This document shows positions 45,595-55,323 of a DNA stretch of 64,000 nucleotides, in pieces (position 1 is the first letter of the stretch; every line of letters begins with the position of its first letter). This DNA is from Gammaproteobacteria bacterium. GTDB lineage: Bacteria > Pseudomonadota > Gammaproteobacteria > SZUA-140. Position numbers and translations under genes: made by a program. The notes beneath the pieces were generated by a model. The model saw nothing but the letters and a program-made list of their open reading frames with translations. It had not been told where the DNA came from and did not search any database. The DNA lies in contig JADJQS010000001.1 of NCBI GenBank assembly GCA_016712635.1, positions 1 to 64,000 of the forward strand. Reading direction: 5' to 3'.

Positions 45595-46494
45595 TCAGCC
45601 GCGGGAGGCCCCGGCGAACCTCGCCCGGACGAGGACGACGACCGCCGAAACGATCAGGCCGAACACGAGCCCGAGGATGATGATCGGTACACGCCTGGGC
45701 GAGGAGTACTCCTGCGGGGGGACGGCGGGATCGATCACCCTGAAGGCATACTCGTCGAGCGATTTCGCCACCATGATCTTCCTGATCTTCGACTCGATGA
45801 GCTGGTAGATCGCCTGCTGCATCTCGACGAGGCTCGTCTCGGCCAGCTGCTCCTTCAGGTAGGAGATACTCGTCTCCGCCTCGCGGATCGCCTCTGCACG
45901 CCGTTCCGCGTTGATGCGCTGCACCAGTCGGTTGGCCCACAGCGCCGCGGAGTCAGGATCCCGCCATTCGATTGCCAGCGTCACCAGACCCGTCTTGACG
46001 TCCTTGTTCACGAACCGCACATTGCGGTCGAACAGCCGGTAGGCATCCCACGCCGTGGGCGGCTCTTCACCCTCCTTCCACCCCTTGCGCGCGGCATCCC
46101 AGCGATCGGCGTACAGGACGGGCATGAGTTTCTCTTCCCTGATGAAGGCATCGGTAAAGACGCGCGAAGTGAGCGTGGCCAGCGCCTCGGCCGAATCGCC
46201 GCCGCTGCCGCCGCCCAGGCCGATACCGGCAAAACCCTCCAGCGCGCCGAACTGCAGGATGGGACTGGCCGACTTGTCGGAGCTTTCGACGGGGGCGAGC
46301 AGGGTCTCGGCCCGATACACAGGGGCCATCAGGAACGCGACAGCCACCGCAGCGGCGATGCACACCGACGTGATGGCGCCGATCACCGCACGGCCGGCGG
46401 CGAGGGCGCGCCAGATATCGGCGAGGTCGATCTCCTCGTCATCGTTGCGGTAGAGGCCGGGCGGCGGAAAGCGTTGGGAGGTTTTGTCGTCCAT
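45595..46494 (-). CDS. Wzz-type polysaccharide chain-length/co-polymerase protein
   Basis: 299 residues from ATG 46494. Two membrane segments (about 38-58 and 270-292) enclose a periplasmic domain, with the Wzz N-terminal motif DEEIDLADIWRALAAG and the Pro-rich end VIDPAVPPQEYSSPRRVPII. Controls chain length and assembly of surface polysaccharide. There is no C-terminal tyrosine kinase domain. It follows the multi-SLBB export gene by 60 bases, so both belong to one export unit. Confidence 0.88.
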   Translation of the reverse strand: MDDKTSQRFPPPGLYRNDDEEIDLADIWRALAAGRAVIGAITSVCIAAAVAVAFLMAPVYRAETLLAPVESSDKSASPILQFGALEGFAGIGLGGGSGGDSAEALATLTSRVFTDAFIREEKLMPVLYADRWDAARKGWKEGEEPPTAWDAYRLFDRNVRFVNKDVKTGLVTLAIEWRDPDSAALWANRLVQRINAERRAEAIREAETSISYLKEQLAETSLVEMQQAIYQLIESKIRKIMVAKSLDEYAFRVIDPAVPPQEYSSPRRVPIIILGLVFGLIVSAVVVLVRARFAGASRG

Positions 46495-46554
46495 CAAGCC
46501 GCGTCCAGAGTATGTCGCCGCGCGCCGGAGCCTGCGACCAGGGCGGACCGGGGA

Positions 46555-49206
46555 TCAGAATACGCCGACGACGTCCAGGCTGGCCGCGGTGAGTGCGAGC
46601 TGGTACAGGATCTGACTGACGCTCGTGATCAGCTTGAGCCTGCTGAGACGCTCAAGCTTCATGGGCACCACGACCGTGTCGCCCGGTCCCATGACGATGC
46701 GTCCGTCGAACCAGCCGCCGTCGGGACTCACCGATCCATCGGCATGGACCACATAGATCGCCTTCTTGTTTCCGCTTTCGGTGACGTTGCCACTGAGGCG
46801 GATATAGTCGTCGCGATCGAGCTTCGGATTATAAAGGTGCGACGTCGGGTTGTATACTTCGCCGATCACGGTCACTTCTTCGGGCTTCTGCGGGATATAC
46901 AGCCGGTCGCCCGTGTTGACGACGATGTCGTAGCCATCATCGCGCAACAACTGCTCCAGATCGATCACCATGCGGCCCGTCGCCTGCGCGGCGTGGATCT
47001 GCCTGAGCAGAAGCTCGCCTTCGACGGTGGATTTCTCGTCCTCCTCCGGCACGACCTTCGCCAGTTCGTGCTCGAGCCTGACCGCAAGCTGGTCGATGGA
47101 TTCCTGTTCACGCAGGCGCACAGATTCGCGCAGGAACACCGCGGCGCGGGGATAGGCCTCCGGCGTCAATCCGCCCGCGCGGCGGATGAGCTCGGACAGC
47201 CGGTCTCCGCGCGCCACCGGGTAGTTGCCCGGAAAGCGCACCTCGCCCTTGAGCTCGATCATCCCCGCCTCGTCCCAGCTCGGAATGCGCCGTACGACCA
47301 CCTGGTCGTAGGCGGCCAGGGCCATGTCCTCCGAGACGGCGCCGTCCAGCACCGCGGCGAGATCGATGTCATGGCGCGACATTTCGCGGCGCTCGCCCTC
47401 GACGACGCTGTGACGGGTCAACTCCAGCGCGAGCGTATAGGCGCGATCCGTCAGCCCGCCCGCCGCGCGCAGCAGATCGCTCACCTTCATCCCCGGGGTA
47501 AGGGGATACTGTCCCGGGTGATGCACCGTGCCGTCGATCTTGACGATGTGCAGCGGTCTTCCCGGCGAAGATTGTCCCTCGGTCATCACCAGCAGCGGCC
47601 GGATCGCCGCGCTGCGGTCCTCGTCAAGCGCGAAGACGCGGATCTCGTCCTCCGACTGCAGCTCGGGGTCGTCCGCCGGATCCGCACCCTGCAGCGCCGC
47701 CGCGAGATCGGCGTCGATGAACCGGATGTCGCGGCTGGCCGGATCCCGGCGCACGATGAGCTGATACTGCGCGTCCGCCCTGGGCTGCAGTTCCGCCATT
47801 GACGGCAGGAGATCCGTCAGGCGCATGCCGGGGAACCATTGATATTCGCCCGGCCGGTTGACGTGCCCCGTCAGGGACACGGCGTGCGCGACCCGGTCCA
47901 GGACGGAGACAATCCTGACCACGTCCCCGTCCTGCAGCGCGGTCAGCCTTCCTGCCGGCTGCATCAGATCGATGTCGAGCAGCACCCTCCGGTGATCGGA
48001 GCCGATACGCTCGATCCGGGCCTTTCTCGGATACGCCTCCGGCAGGAGTCCTCCTGCCAGATCGATCAGGTCCCCCACGGTCTTCTCATCCTTCAGCTCA
48101 TAGATGGCGGGGCGGCGTACCTGGCCGGCGATCCCGGCCTGCCTCCCGGCCGGCGCCACGAAAATCACGTCGCCCGGCAGCAGCCGGGCGTCGCCGCTCG
48201 TATCGCCGCGCAGCAGCAGATCGTAGAGATCGAGCCTGGAGACGAGCCTGCCGTTCCGTTTGAGCTGGATGTCGCGCAGGCTGCCGATCGGCTTGACGCC
48301 GCCGCTCACGAACAGGGCGTTGGTGAGCGTGGACATCCCGCTCACCAGGTACGATCCGGGGGTCTCCGCGTCGCCCAGCACGAAGACGCGGATGGAACGG
48401 ATGCGGCCCAGCGTCACGGAGGCTGTCACGCCGCTGAGCTGGCGCTGCACGCGACCCTGTACCTCGTCCTGCATCCTGGAAAAGCTGAGCCCCGCGACCG
48501 ACAGCGGGCCGATGCCGGGAAACAGCAGCGCGCCGTCGCGGGTGACAGTCAATTCATGCAGGCTGTTATCCTTGCCGAAGAGCTGGACGATCACGCTGTC
48601 GCCCGGACCGATGACATAATCGGCGGGCACCGGGATATTGCCGGCGGGGGCGAAGGTGCTGGGGGCGCTGCGGAACAGATCCAGACCGAACTGTCTCAGC
48701 TCGGGTTCGACCGGCAGCAATTGCAGGGAAACCACACGCCCCGCGAGCGCGGGCTCGACCGACAGGCGCTCGACCGCTTCCCGCTCGCTCAACCCCGCGA
48801 GCACGATGCGCCCTGCGTCCGGCAGCACGATCGCCCCCGCATGATCCAGCAGGTAGAGTCGCTTCTCCGTGGCAGGCAGTCGATCGGGTGCGGCCGGCGG
48901 CGTTTGCAGGCCCAGCAGGAGCGTATCGCCGGCGCGAAGGCGCAAGGCGCCGGTATCGGCGCGCTCGCCGGGCGCGGGCGGCACACTTTCGGTCTGTAAC
49001 GGCGCGGGCATCTCCACCGCCGCCGCAGGCTCGGGTTGCGCCCCGAGGGCGCGCACCGCCGCCTGGCGCTGCTCCGGGGACATAAGCTGGAACTGCTGCT
49101 TCAGCTGCTCCGCACCGGGAAAGCCTTCGGCGGCCTGCCCCAGCGCTGCGCACAGACTCAGAACGGCAATCACAAGTATGCGCATGCAAGACCGTCGATC
49201 GATCAT
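46555..49206 (-). CDS. Multi-SLBB polysaccharide export protein (Wza-like)
   Basis: 883 residues. Signal peptide (MRILVIAVLSLCAALGQA, after a seven-residue extension if GAGGGTGAA-ATG 49206 is the start). The first 200 residues include two export-like stretches (LRAGDTLLLGL; YVIGPGDSVIVQLFGKDN, the Poly_export motif). At least five SLBB repeats follow, recognised by the pattern G-x-V-x-x-PG-x-Y (VLGDAETPGSYLV, LTGHVNRPGEYQW, IDGTVHHPGQYPL, LKGEVRFPGNYPV, VIGEVYNPTSHLY). Forms the outer-membrane or periplasmic conduit for polysaccharide. Much longer than Wza (about 380), as in the long SLBB exporters. Confidence 0.88.
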   Translation of the reverse strand: MIDRRSCMRILVIAVLSLCAALGQAAEGFPGAEQLKQQFQLMSPEQRQAAVRALGAQPEPAAAVEMPAPLQTESVPPAPGERADTGALRLRAGDTLLLGLQTPPAAPDRLPATEKRLYLLDHAGAIVLPDAGRIVLAGLSEREAVERLSVEPALAGRVVSLQLLPVEPELRQFGLDLFRSAPSTFAPAGNIPVPADYVIGPGDSVIVQLFGKDNSLHELTVTRDGALLFPGIGPLSVAGLSFSRMQDEVQGRVQRQLSGVTASVTLGRIRSIRVFVLGDAETPGSYLVSGMSTLTNALFVSGGVKPIGSLRDIQLKRNGRLVSRLDLYDLLLRGDTSGDARLLPGDVIFVAPAGRQAGIAGQVRRPAIYELKDEKTVGDLIDLAGGLLPEAYPRKARIERIGSDHRRVLLDIDLMQPAGRLTALQDGDVVRIVSVLDRVAHAVSLTGHVNRPGEYQWFPGMRLTDLLPSMAELQPRADAQYQLIVRRDPASRDIRFIDADLAAALQGADPADDPELQSEDEIRVFALDEDRSAAIRPLLVMTEGQSSPGRPLHIVKIDGTVHHPGQYPLTPGMKVSDLLRAAGGLTDRAYTLALELTRHSVVEGERREMSRHDIDLAAVLDGAVSEDMALAAYDQVVVRRIPSWDEAGMIELKGEVRFPGNYPVARGDRLSELIRRAGGLTPEAYPRAAVFLRESVRLREQESIDQLAVRLEHELAKVVPEEDEKSTVEGELLLRQIHAAQATGRMVIDLEQLLRDDGYDIVVNTGDRLYIPQKPEEVTVIGEVYNPTSHLYNPKLDRDDYIRLSGNVTESGNKKAIYVVHADGSVSPDGGWFDGRIVMGPGDTVVVPMKLERLSRLKLITSVSQILYQLALTAASLDVVGVF

Positions 49207-49430
49207 TTCACCCTCACTACATCCCTTGCGGCTCGCCCGCGCCCCGGCACCAGGCGATCCGCGGCGCGAACAGGGGGTCCAAGCGGTTAATCACCGCGAA
49301 ACAATAGCAGATCCGCCTGTTTAAGGCCCAGCATCCGCCACACGGCGCATTCCACCGCGAAGCTTCGAAGCAGGAAGCTCTGCAAAACGGGTTTCAGGTC
49401 ATTCCCGCGCGTACGGGGATGAGGAATTAC

Positions 49431-50258
49431 TCAGGCCTGCCCTTGATTCCGCAGCGTGGATTTTATCAGGTCGCAGGTCTTCTGCAGGTCGCTGGTGACG
49501 AGTTCCAGGCAGCGGCTGTGACCCGCCACCTTGACCGCCGCATCCAGTCCGTAGCGGTCGTGGGCCAGCAGGTTCAGCGCGTTGCTGTAGATCCTCGCGC
49601 CAGCCTCGCCCCTGGAGATCGGACTCACCCGCGGCGTGCCGATCTCCGGGTCGTAACGCAGGAAGAAGATCGCCTCGAGCGGCGCCGGTTCCCGGCACAA
49701 CTCGCCCGGAAACGACTCCACCGGGACATGCAGCGTGTATGAAGTCTGCAGGGTCGCCGCGGGCAGGCCGAAGGGCTCGGGCGGAGCCGACTTCAGGCAC
49801 AGCGCGTGGGGATACGGATGCACCCGCAGGGTTTCAGTATGGATCGGGGCGAGCTCGTCGCTCAGATAACGGAAGCCGTTGTTGATCAGCGCCCAGGTGG
49901 TGGTCGACTTGCCGCTGCCCGAGGGGGCCACCAGGATCAGTACGCGCCCGCCGTACTCGAGCGCCGCCGCGTGCATGAAGAGCAGATCCTGGCGCCGCTT
50001 CTGCACCTCCATGGTCATGTGCTTCTCGAAGAAGTAGAGCAGCTCGTATTCGTCCTCCGCCGCCTCGGCTGGCTGGCCGCTGAAGCGGAGTTCGAAGCGC
50101 GGGGCATCCAGGGGATGGATGGTGTACTCGAGATCCGGCTCGACGTCCGAGTCGGTGACAAAGGCGCTGTAACCCTTCAGCAGCAGCCCATAAGAATAAG
50201 GGTCCGCGCAGCGGACCCTTATCTCAACCCCCAGGATGTGAAACCGGAGTGTGTTCAA
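49431..50258 (-). CDS. HPr kinase-like protein (HPr-rel-A type)
   Basis: 275 residues. The P-loop is APSGSGKST (111-119), preceded by FMHAAALEYGGRVLILV, as in HPr kinase/phosphorylase and its relatives. The HprK signature region for HPr binding is not present, so the substrate is another molecule. Known relatives are the kinases that phosphorylate lasso peptides and the HprK-related kinase A family that travels with a PqqD-like protein. A TTG start (50258) is forced by an in-frame stop directly upstream. It follows the PqqD-like gene by 65 bases. Confidence 0.75.
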   Translation of the reverse strand: MNTLRFHILGVEIRVRCADPYSYGLLLKGYSAFVTDSDVEPDLEYTIHPLDAPRFELRFSGQPAEAAEDEYELLYFFEKHMTMEVQKRRQDLLFMHAAALEYGGRVLILVAPSGSGKSTTTWALINNGFRYLSDELAPIHTETLRVHPYPHALCLKSAPPEPFGLPAATLQTSYTLHVPVESFPGELCREPAPLEAIFFLRYDPEIGTPRVSPISRGEAGARIYSNALNLLAHDRYGLDAAVKVAGHSRCLELVTSDLQKTCDLIKSTLRNQGQA

Positions 50259-50323
50259 ATGTCAGAAACAGATGCGCAGAGTGCGTTCCGCACGCAGTAT
50301 CGGAAAACCCGTACCCAATTCGC

Positions 50324-50584
50324 TCACGCCGCCTCTAGCAGGCCCATGTCACACAATTGTTCGGTCACCTGTTTCACGTCGGCCATGGCAGTATCTGACC
50401 CGATCTCATAATGCGCGGCATATTTCTCCGCCAACTGATCCGCCGTGATACCGCCCTCGCACAACTCCCAGATGAAACTCGCGGAAGAATTGAGTTGATG
50501 TATCTGGTTGCTCTCCAGATCCAGGATCAGAATCTCATCATCAACCGCTTGAACCGTCAGGCTCTCACGCTGCTTGTACCGCAT
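50324..50584 (-). CDS. PqqD-like peptide-binding protein
   Basis: 86 residues from ATG 50584 (AAGGAAG upstream). PqqD fold: LTVQAVDDEILILDLESNQI, HQLNSSASFIWELCEGG, then a helical end with VKQVTEQLCDMGLL. PqqD-type domains (RiPP recognition elements) bind the leader of a precursor peptide and hand it to modifying enzymes. Paired with the HPr-kinase-like gene. No precursor peptide was found next to it. Confidence 0.85.
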   Translation of the reverse strand: MRYKQRESLTVQAVDDEILILDLESNQIHQLNSSASFIWELCEGGITADQLAEKYAAHYEIGSDTAMADVKQVTEQLCDMGLLEAA

Positions 50585-50810
50585 CAAACAGCCACTTCCT
50601 TCCCCGCTACATGATGGTCACGATACTAGCTTAAGTTCTTGAACCTTAGCAATATATGTATAATCACCCGTGTTCCTGATGATTTAGCCACGTCGAAGCC
50701 TGCCGAAATGTATCCGGGTTCCCTGCACGGGAAGTCGTTGTGCAGTCAGCGCGCCGGAAACGCCACGATTCAAGATTAAGATATTACATATCATCAGGTT
50801 ATACACAGGC
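50585..50810. promoter_or_regulatory. Divergent promoter region, PqqD-like and nucleotidyltransferase genes
   Basis: About 225 AT-rich bases (CAATATATGTATAATCACCC near 50652-50671; AAGATATTACATATCATCAG near 50779-50798) separating the two divergent units. Short frames exist (23 codons at 50708-50779 on plus, 36 codons on minus), but none resembles a precursor with leader and core. Confidence 0.4.
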
Positions 50811-52064
50811 ATGGCGATGCACACTCCGCCCGCTCCATTTACCGCATCCGACCGGGATACCCCCCGCCTGTCCCTTCCACCGGAAGAGGCATTGCTGCTG
50901 ATCTGCGCCCGGCGTGAGCTGACGGAACCCTTGTTGAAGGAGGCGCATGCCCTGACGCAGGACGTTGACTGGGATCGCGTGGTCGAACTCTCCCTGGCTC
51001 ATCGGGTCGCGCCGATAGTTTTCGCATCAATGAAGCGCCATCTGTCCGCTGTAATCCCGGATAGATGTCTGGTTCGCCTCAAACAGCACGTCATCGCCAG
51101 CACGCACGGCAATCTGGCGCTGCTGAGCGAGTTGCTGCGCACCGCCCGTGAGCTGACCGCCGGCAAAATTCGCTTTGCCGTTTTCAAGGGACTGGTCATC
51201 AATCAATCGGTATATCAGGATCTGGCAATCAGGCAGTGCGGAGACATCGACATCCTGGTCGATCAGGACAATTTCACGCGGGCCAGGTCGCTGCTGATCT
51301 CCGCAGGCTTGGAGCCGACGCTGACCGCCGCGGAAGAGTTGCAATGCCAGCAGTCTGGCCTGTGGCACGATCAACGCCGCGTCACGATTGACCTGCATTG
51401 GGGGATATCACCTCGCGAACTGGGGATCCGGGCAGACAGGATGCTGAAGAGCCTGACGACAATCTCGATCAGCGGGCAGTCGTTGCCGAGCTTCAATCCG
51501 GTGGATCAACTGATAATCCTGTGCGTCAATGCTACCAAGGAGTACTGGAACCAGCTGTTGTATCCCTACTGCGATATCCATGAGCATCTCCGCAGCCAAT
51601 CCATGCCGGACTGGGAGGCCGTGTTCCGGCGCGCGCGGGAATTGAGATGCGAACGCATGGTCAGGACCGCTTTGCTGATTACGGCAAGGTTGTACGAGAT
51701 GGCGCCGATCTTCCCGCCCGCCATGCATCACGGAGATTCGCAGGCCGAACGTGCGTCAAAGGAGCTGCTACATCAGATGTTCGATCAGAACCCGGGTGAC
51801 AGCAGGCCGATCAGTCACACCCGTCATCTGTATGTCTTCCAGTCGACCGATGACTATTTCACCGCGCTGATGGACACTCTGCAGCAGAGACTGGCTTACC
51901 GCCTGATCCAACTGCCGCTTCGACGGCACATACCGGAGGCGCTGGGAGTGGATGACACCCGGCTGCCGCCCGGGCTTTCGTTTCTGCGTCCCGTCGTCAG
52001 GGTGGGCCGCATCCTCGGATTGATCCTGCGCAGGGCGTACGGGAGGCTGGTCAAGCGCGCCTAG
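50811..52064 (+). CDS. Nucleotidyltransferase family 5 (NTP_transf_5) protein
   Basis: 417 residues. FAVFKGLVINQSVYQDLAIR followed by GDIDILVD (144-151) gives the Lys and the two metal-binding Asp of the NTP_transf_5 group; LHWGI follows. This family is found in exopolysaccharide clusters and in lasso-peptide and related clusters, where its role is unclear. Its last four bases overlap, tail to tail, the end of the asparagine-synthetase-like gene. Divergent from the PqqD-like gene. Confidence 0.82.
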   Translation: MAMHTPPAPFTASDRDTPRLSLPPEEALLLICARRELTEPLLKEAHALTQDVDWDRVVELSLAHRVAPIVFASMKRHLSAVIPDRCLVRLKQHVIASTHGNLALLSELLRTARELTAGKIRFAVFKGLVINQSVYQDLAIRQCGDIDILVDQDNFTRARSLLISAGLEPTLTAAEELQCQQSGLWHDQRRVTIDLHWGISPRELGIRADRMLKSLTTISISGQSLPSFNPVDQLIILCVNATKEYWNQLLYPYCDIHEHLRSQSMPDWEAVFRRARELRCERMVRTALLITARLYEMAPIFPPAMHHGDSQAERASKELLHQMFDQNPGDSRPISHTRHLYVFQSTDDYFTALMDTLQQRLAYRLIQLPLRRHIPEALGVDDTRLPPGLSFLRPVVRVGRILGLILRRAYGRLVKRA

Positions 52065-53780
52065 GGATCGATGCTCCGGGATGATGATGTCCGGGCATCC
52101 GCCTTCATGCGGCGATCCATCGCAACGATCAGACTGGCACGCAGGGCAAGCAGGTTGACATCCAGATCCCTGGGTCTGGACACTCTGTTCCTGAACATGC
52201 GCATGCGCTCCGGCACCAGTTGTTTGATGTATTTCGGCACGATGCTGCGGCGCGGGACGGGCCGCCCCGGAGAGGTGGCGATCTTCTGCAGCACCACATC
52301 GATCAGATCCTTCGACAGCAGCTCCCTTGCCTCCGCCGAGTCCAGCGACGCGCGCAGATAATGCACTACCGCCGGCGACGCGAGGATGCCTGATGCTGGC
52401 TCGATTGCGTTGTGCTCGGCGAAGCCGATGGGCGGGCTCAGGCCGGCAATGATCTCCCGGTACATCGAGCGGCCATCCCGCAGGTGATCCGGGAGGGCAA
52501 CGATCGCATCGAGCACGCGGCGGGACAGCAGCGGACTCATCACCTCGACATAGGAGCTCTTGATCTCGTTGAGGGCCGCCCAGATCACCGGGCAGCGGTA
52601 TTCGTAGGTCAGGCGATCGCGCCAGGTCGACAATGACTCGCCTGCCCGCCGGTGCAGGTACTCCGGCCAGTACTGCTCCGTGGGGAAATTGCCGCAGAAT
52701 CGCGCAAGATTCGCGTAATCCTTCAGGAAAACGGTGCCGTTGATGCGGCGGACATCTCCTCGGAATACGCCCGATACGGACTGAATACGACATCCCCCGG
52801 ATCACGCCGGCGATACCGGCGGAAAACAACCTGCTCCAGATCTGACATCCATCCATGTAGGCGGATACGGTATCCGTGCGCCCCTCGCCCGCCGTCAACA
52901 GGCGTTCGAACACCGTCCCGATGCTTTCTGCTGCGATATCCGTGGCGTAATATTCATGGGCGATTCCGAAATGATCGGCCAGCGTCTGCGCCACCACCGC
53001 ATCGCTCTTCGGTTCATCGCGCGCGGATGCCAGGCCCCAGGTGATGCTGTGCAACCCCGCCCTGCGCTCCAGCATCAGCAGGATGCAGCGGCTGTCGAAG
53101 CCGCCGGATAGCATGAGATGCCAGGTGGTGTAATCGATGCGCAGCCTGCCGAACACGTCGCGCAGCGCCTGGATGAATGCCTCCCGGTGAACGCGGTCAG
53201 GCTCCTTGCGAGGCGCGAATTCGACATGCCCCCCGGACTCCTGCACAGTCCAGGCCTCGCGATCCAGCACTACGGAGGTGTTTCCCGCCACGCACCTGAT
53301 CCGGCGGTCCCAGGACAGCCCCGGTCCGATATTTCCGGCCGAGAGCATCCAGGCGTGTGCGTCGGGATTCGGCTGGTAGCTGCCCAGTACAGTCACGATG
53401 GCGCGCTGGGAGGTCGACGCCACGAACAGATCATCCGTCTGCACATACCAGAGGGTGCGCGAGGCGCAGGCATCGCTGACCAGCTCAACGCGACGGTCAT
53501 CCGAACGGAACAGCGCATACGATCCGTCCGGTCGCGGTGCCAGCGTCCGCCCCCACTCACCGCCAGTGTCGACGAGAAAACCCAGGCAGACGCTGGAATT
53601 CTGCACGAGCACTGCGCTGTTCGGGTTGAACACCCCGATATCGAGCCCTGGCTCATGCATGACGAGCGGCGGGTGCGGTTCGATATTGTCCGGAATCAGC
53701 GCGCGCGACAGGCGATGGAACAGCGCGGGGTCCATGTGCCTGGCGCGATCCCGGTGACAGACCAGGAGCAATTTAGCCAT
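52061..53780 (-). pseudogene. Asparagine synthetase-like amide ligase, two apparent frameshifts
   Basis: The intact first 329 residues hold a degenerate glutaminase-like domain that begins MAKLLLVCHRDR, so the nucleophilic Cys2 of true AsnB is missing, and a synthetase domain with the PPi loop LSGGFDS (225-230). A G-run at about 52793-52798 breaks the frame. The next frame gives GDVVFSPYRAYSEEMSA, then a second break near 52745 leads to NGTVFLKDYANLARFCGNFP and a long intact C-terminus (STWRDRLTYEYRCPVIWAAL onward) to 52061. Restored length is about 570. ATP-dependent amide or lactam formation is expected, as in lasso cyclases or beta-lactam synthetases. It follows papC by 129 bases. Confidence 0.75.
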
Positions 53781-53909
53781 GGCTCACCCGACGGCACACC
53801 GTGCAAGGGGTATGTCCAATACGCGATACCGCGGGTCTGCGTACCGGAAACCCGATCTGATTCTCCGGCATCCCGACAGCGCCCCTGGCGGCTTTACCGG
53901 CGACCGCGA

Positions 53910-54818
53910 TCATTTGTCACCACAGCGGAACATACGCGTGCTGTACTCGTTGAGCTCTGCCAGTCGCTCCTTTCCCAGCATGGCCTGCAGATCGGCCAGC
54001 AGGCGCCGGAACCGGTCCTGGTCACCGCCCTCGATCGCCGCCGTCAGCTCGCGCAGCCCTTCCGCGAGCGACTGCCTGGCGTCCGCTGCAAAGGTGTTGT
54101 GCGTCTGGATGTCCCAGTACACCTCCGGGCTGGCGCTCAGGATGCGCGCCAGCAGGGACAGGAGCGCCCGATGGGGCGGCGTCATGACCGGCAGCATGGC
54201 CTCTACGTCGTAATCAAGCCGGCGCATCGCCAGGCCGAAGGCAAGGATCGCGGCATGGGTCGCAGTCTGGAGAGCGGCTGCGCAGCGGTCGTGCTGCTCC
54301 GCGCTCAACATGTGCAGGGTGGCGCCCCATTGCTGCATCAGCCGGAGGAAACGGTCCGCATGTACACCGCGGCTCGCCTCGACCACCGCAACGCTCTGGT
54401 TCACGAAATCCAGCGATGGGGCAAACATCGGATTGATGCTGAGCTGCTCGATGGTTCGCGGCATCCGGCCGGCCATGGCAGTCGCCAGCGGCAGCTTCAC
54501 TGACAGCGTGTCGGCGAAGAGCGCCCCCTGCTTCATCAGGCTGACAATGGCCTGCCAGGTCTCGAGCAGGACACCCTCGGGCAGAGCCGCAACGACCCAG
54601 TCCGCACCGGAGAGTACACGCTTCGCCTCTTCTGACAATGTGCGCACGTCGGAGACGATGCAAGCGACATTGCGCAGCCGCGACGACGGCGCGGGCGCGA
54701 CATCGATCGACGTGGTCGCTATCCCGCCACCGGCGAATTTCGCGCAGAAAAGCGATCCCAGGGCGCCATTGCCGCCCAGAACTACGGCGCTGATCGCAGG
54801 GAGATGCGGCTTGTTCAT
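53910..54818 (-). CDS. papC: Prephenate dehydrogenase-like protein, probable 4-amino-4-deoxyprephenate dehydrogenase
   Basis: 302 residues from ATG 54818. Rossmann start VVLGGNGALGSLFCAKF (13-29) and a TyrA-like helical C-terminal half. The TyrA motif with the catalytic His (HPMFGP) is here INPMFAPS, so Asn129 stands where His contacts the C4-hydroxyl of prephenate. Lying third after a fused ADC synthase and an AroQ-like mutase, it fits PapC, which oxidatively decarboxylates 4-amino-4-deoxyprephenate to 4-aminophenylpyruvate. An ordinary TyrA is the alternative but would be expected to keep the His. Forty-nine bases after papB. Confidence 0.75.
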   Translation of the reverse strand: MNKPHLPAISAVVLGGNGALGSLFCAKFAGGGIATTSIDVAPAPSSRLRNVACIVSDVRTLSEEAKRVLSGADWVVAALPEGVLLETWQAIVSLMKQGALFADTLSVKLPLATAMAGRMPRTIEQLSINPMFAPSLDFVNQSVAVVEASRGVHADRFLRLMQQWGATLHMLSAEQHDRCAAALQTATHAAILAFGLAMRRLDYDVEAMLPVMTPPHRALLSLLARILSASPEVYWDIQTHNTFAADARQSLAEGLRELTAAIEGGDQDRFRRLLADLQAMLGKERLAELNEYSTRMFRCGDK

Positions 54819-54867
54819 GGAGGTCACGGAGGAGGCTGTGAATATATGACTGGATAGGCGGCGCGAG

Positions 54868-55149
54868 CTAGTCGCGGGCGTCGATGATGCGATCCTCGAT
54901 CCGGCAAGCTTCATCGATGATCAGGGAATACAGCTCACGGACAAAGACAGGGTCTACGCCATGGCGTTCCGCCAGCGCGGCGCAGCGCTGCTTGACCTGC
55001 TCCACCCGGCCGCTTTGCATCATCGGGATTTCGCTCGCCTTCTTCAGACGGGCGACATCGCGGCATACGGAGTAACGCCGTCCAAGCAACTCGATGATCT
55101 GCTCATCGATCGCATCAATTGATTCTCGATATGGGGTCAGCTGTTCCAT
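54868..55149 (-). CDS. papB: AroQ-type mutase, probable 4-amino-4-deoxychorismate mutase
   Basis: 93 residues from ATG 55149 (AGGA eight bases ahead). A single AroQ domain: TPYRESIDAIDEQIIELLGR, RDVARLKKASEIPMMQSGRV, FVRELYSLIIDEACRIEDRI. Aligned by eye to the E. coli mutase, Arg11, Lys39 and Arg51 are kept (Arg8, Lys36, Arg48), but Asp48 and Glu52, next to the C4-hydroxyl, become Gln45 and Val49, and Gln88 becomes Glu85. With papA and papC beside it, the likely reaction is 4-amino-4-deoxychorismate to 4-amino-4-deoxyprephenate. Confidence 0.78.
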   Translation of the reverse strand: MEQLTPYRESIDAIDEQIIELLGRRYSVCRDVARLKKASEIPMMQSGRVEQVKQRCAALAERHGVDPVFVRELYSLIIDEACRIEDRIIDARD

Positions 55150-55323
55150 CACATGCATCCTGTCATCTGTCCTGGCACGGCCGGAGTGTTTTGTAATTTC
55201 ACTGGAGACGGGATCCCGTAACTCCAATGATCCGACACGATCTGCGCTGACAGTTCAGCCAGGCGGTTGATCGGCCACCCGCCAGGCGCGCCTATTATTC
55301 CACAGCCGCCGCGAGGCGCATGC

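Noticed and set aside
50708..50779. 23-codon plus-strand frame as a RiPP precursor
   Set aside because: No leader-like or core-like pattern, no ribosome site, and no similarity to lasso or other precursor features.
51768..52060. Extension of the asparagine-synthetase-like frame to 51768
   Set aside because: It continues in the wrong frame after the indel, opposite the nucleotidyltransferase gene; the true C-terminus ends at 52061.
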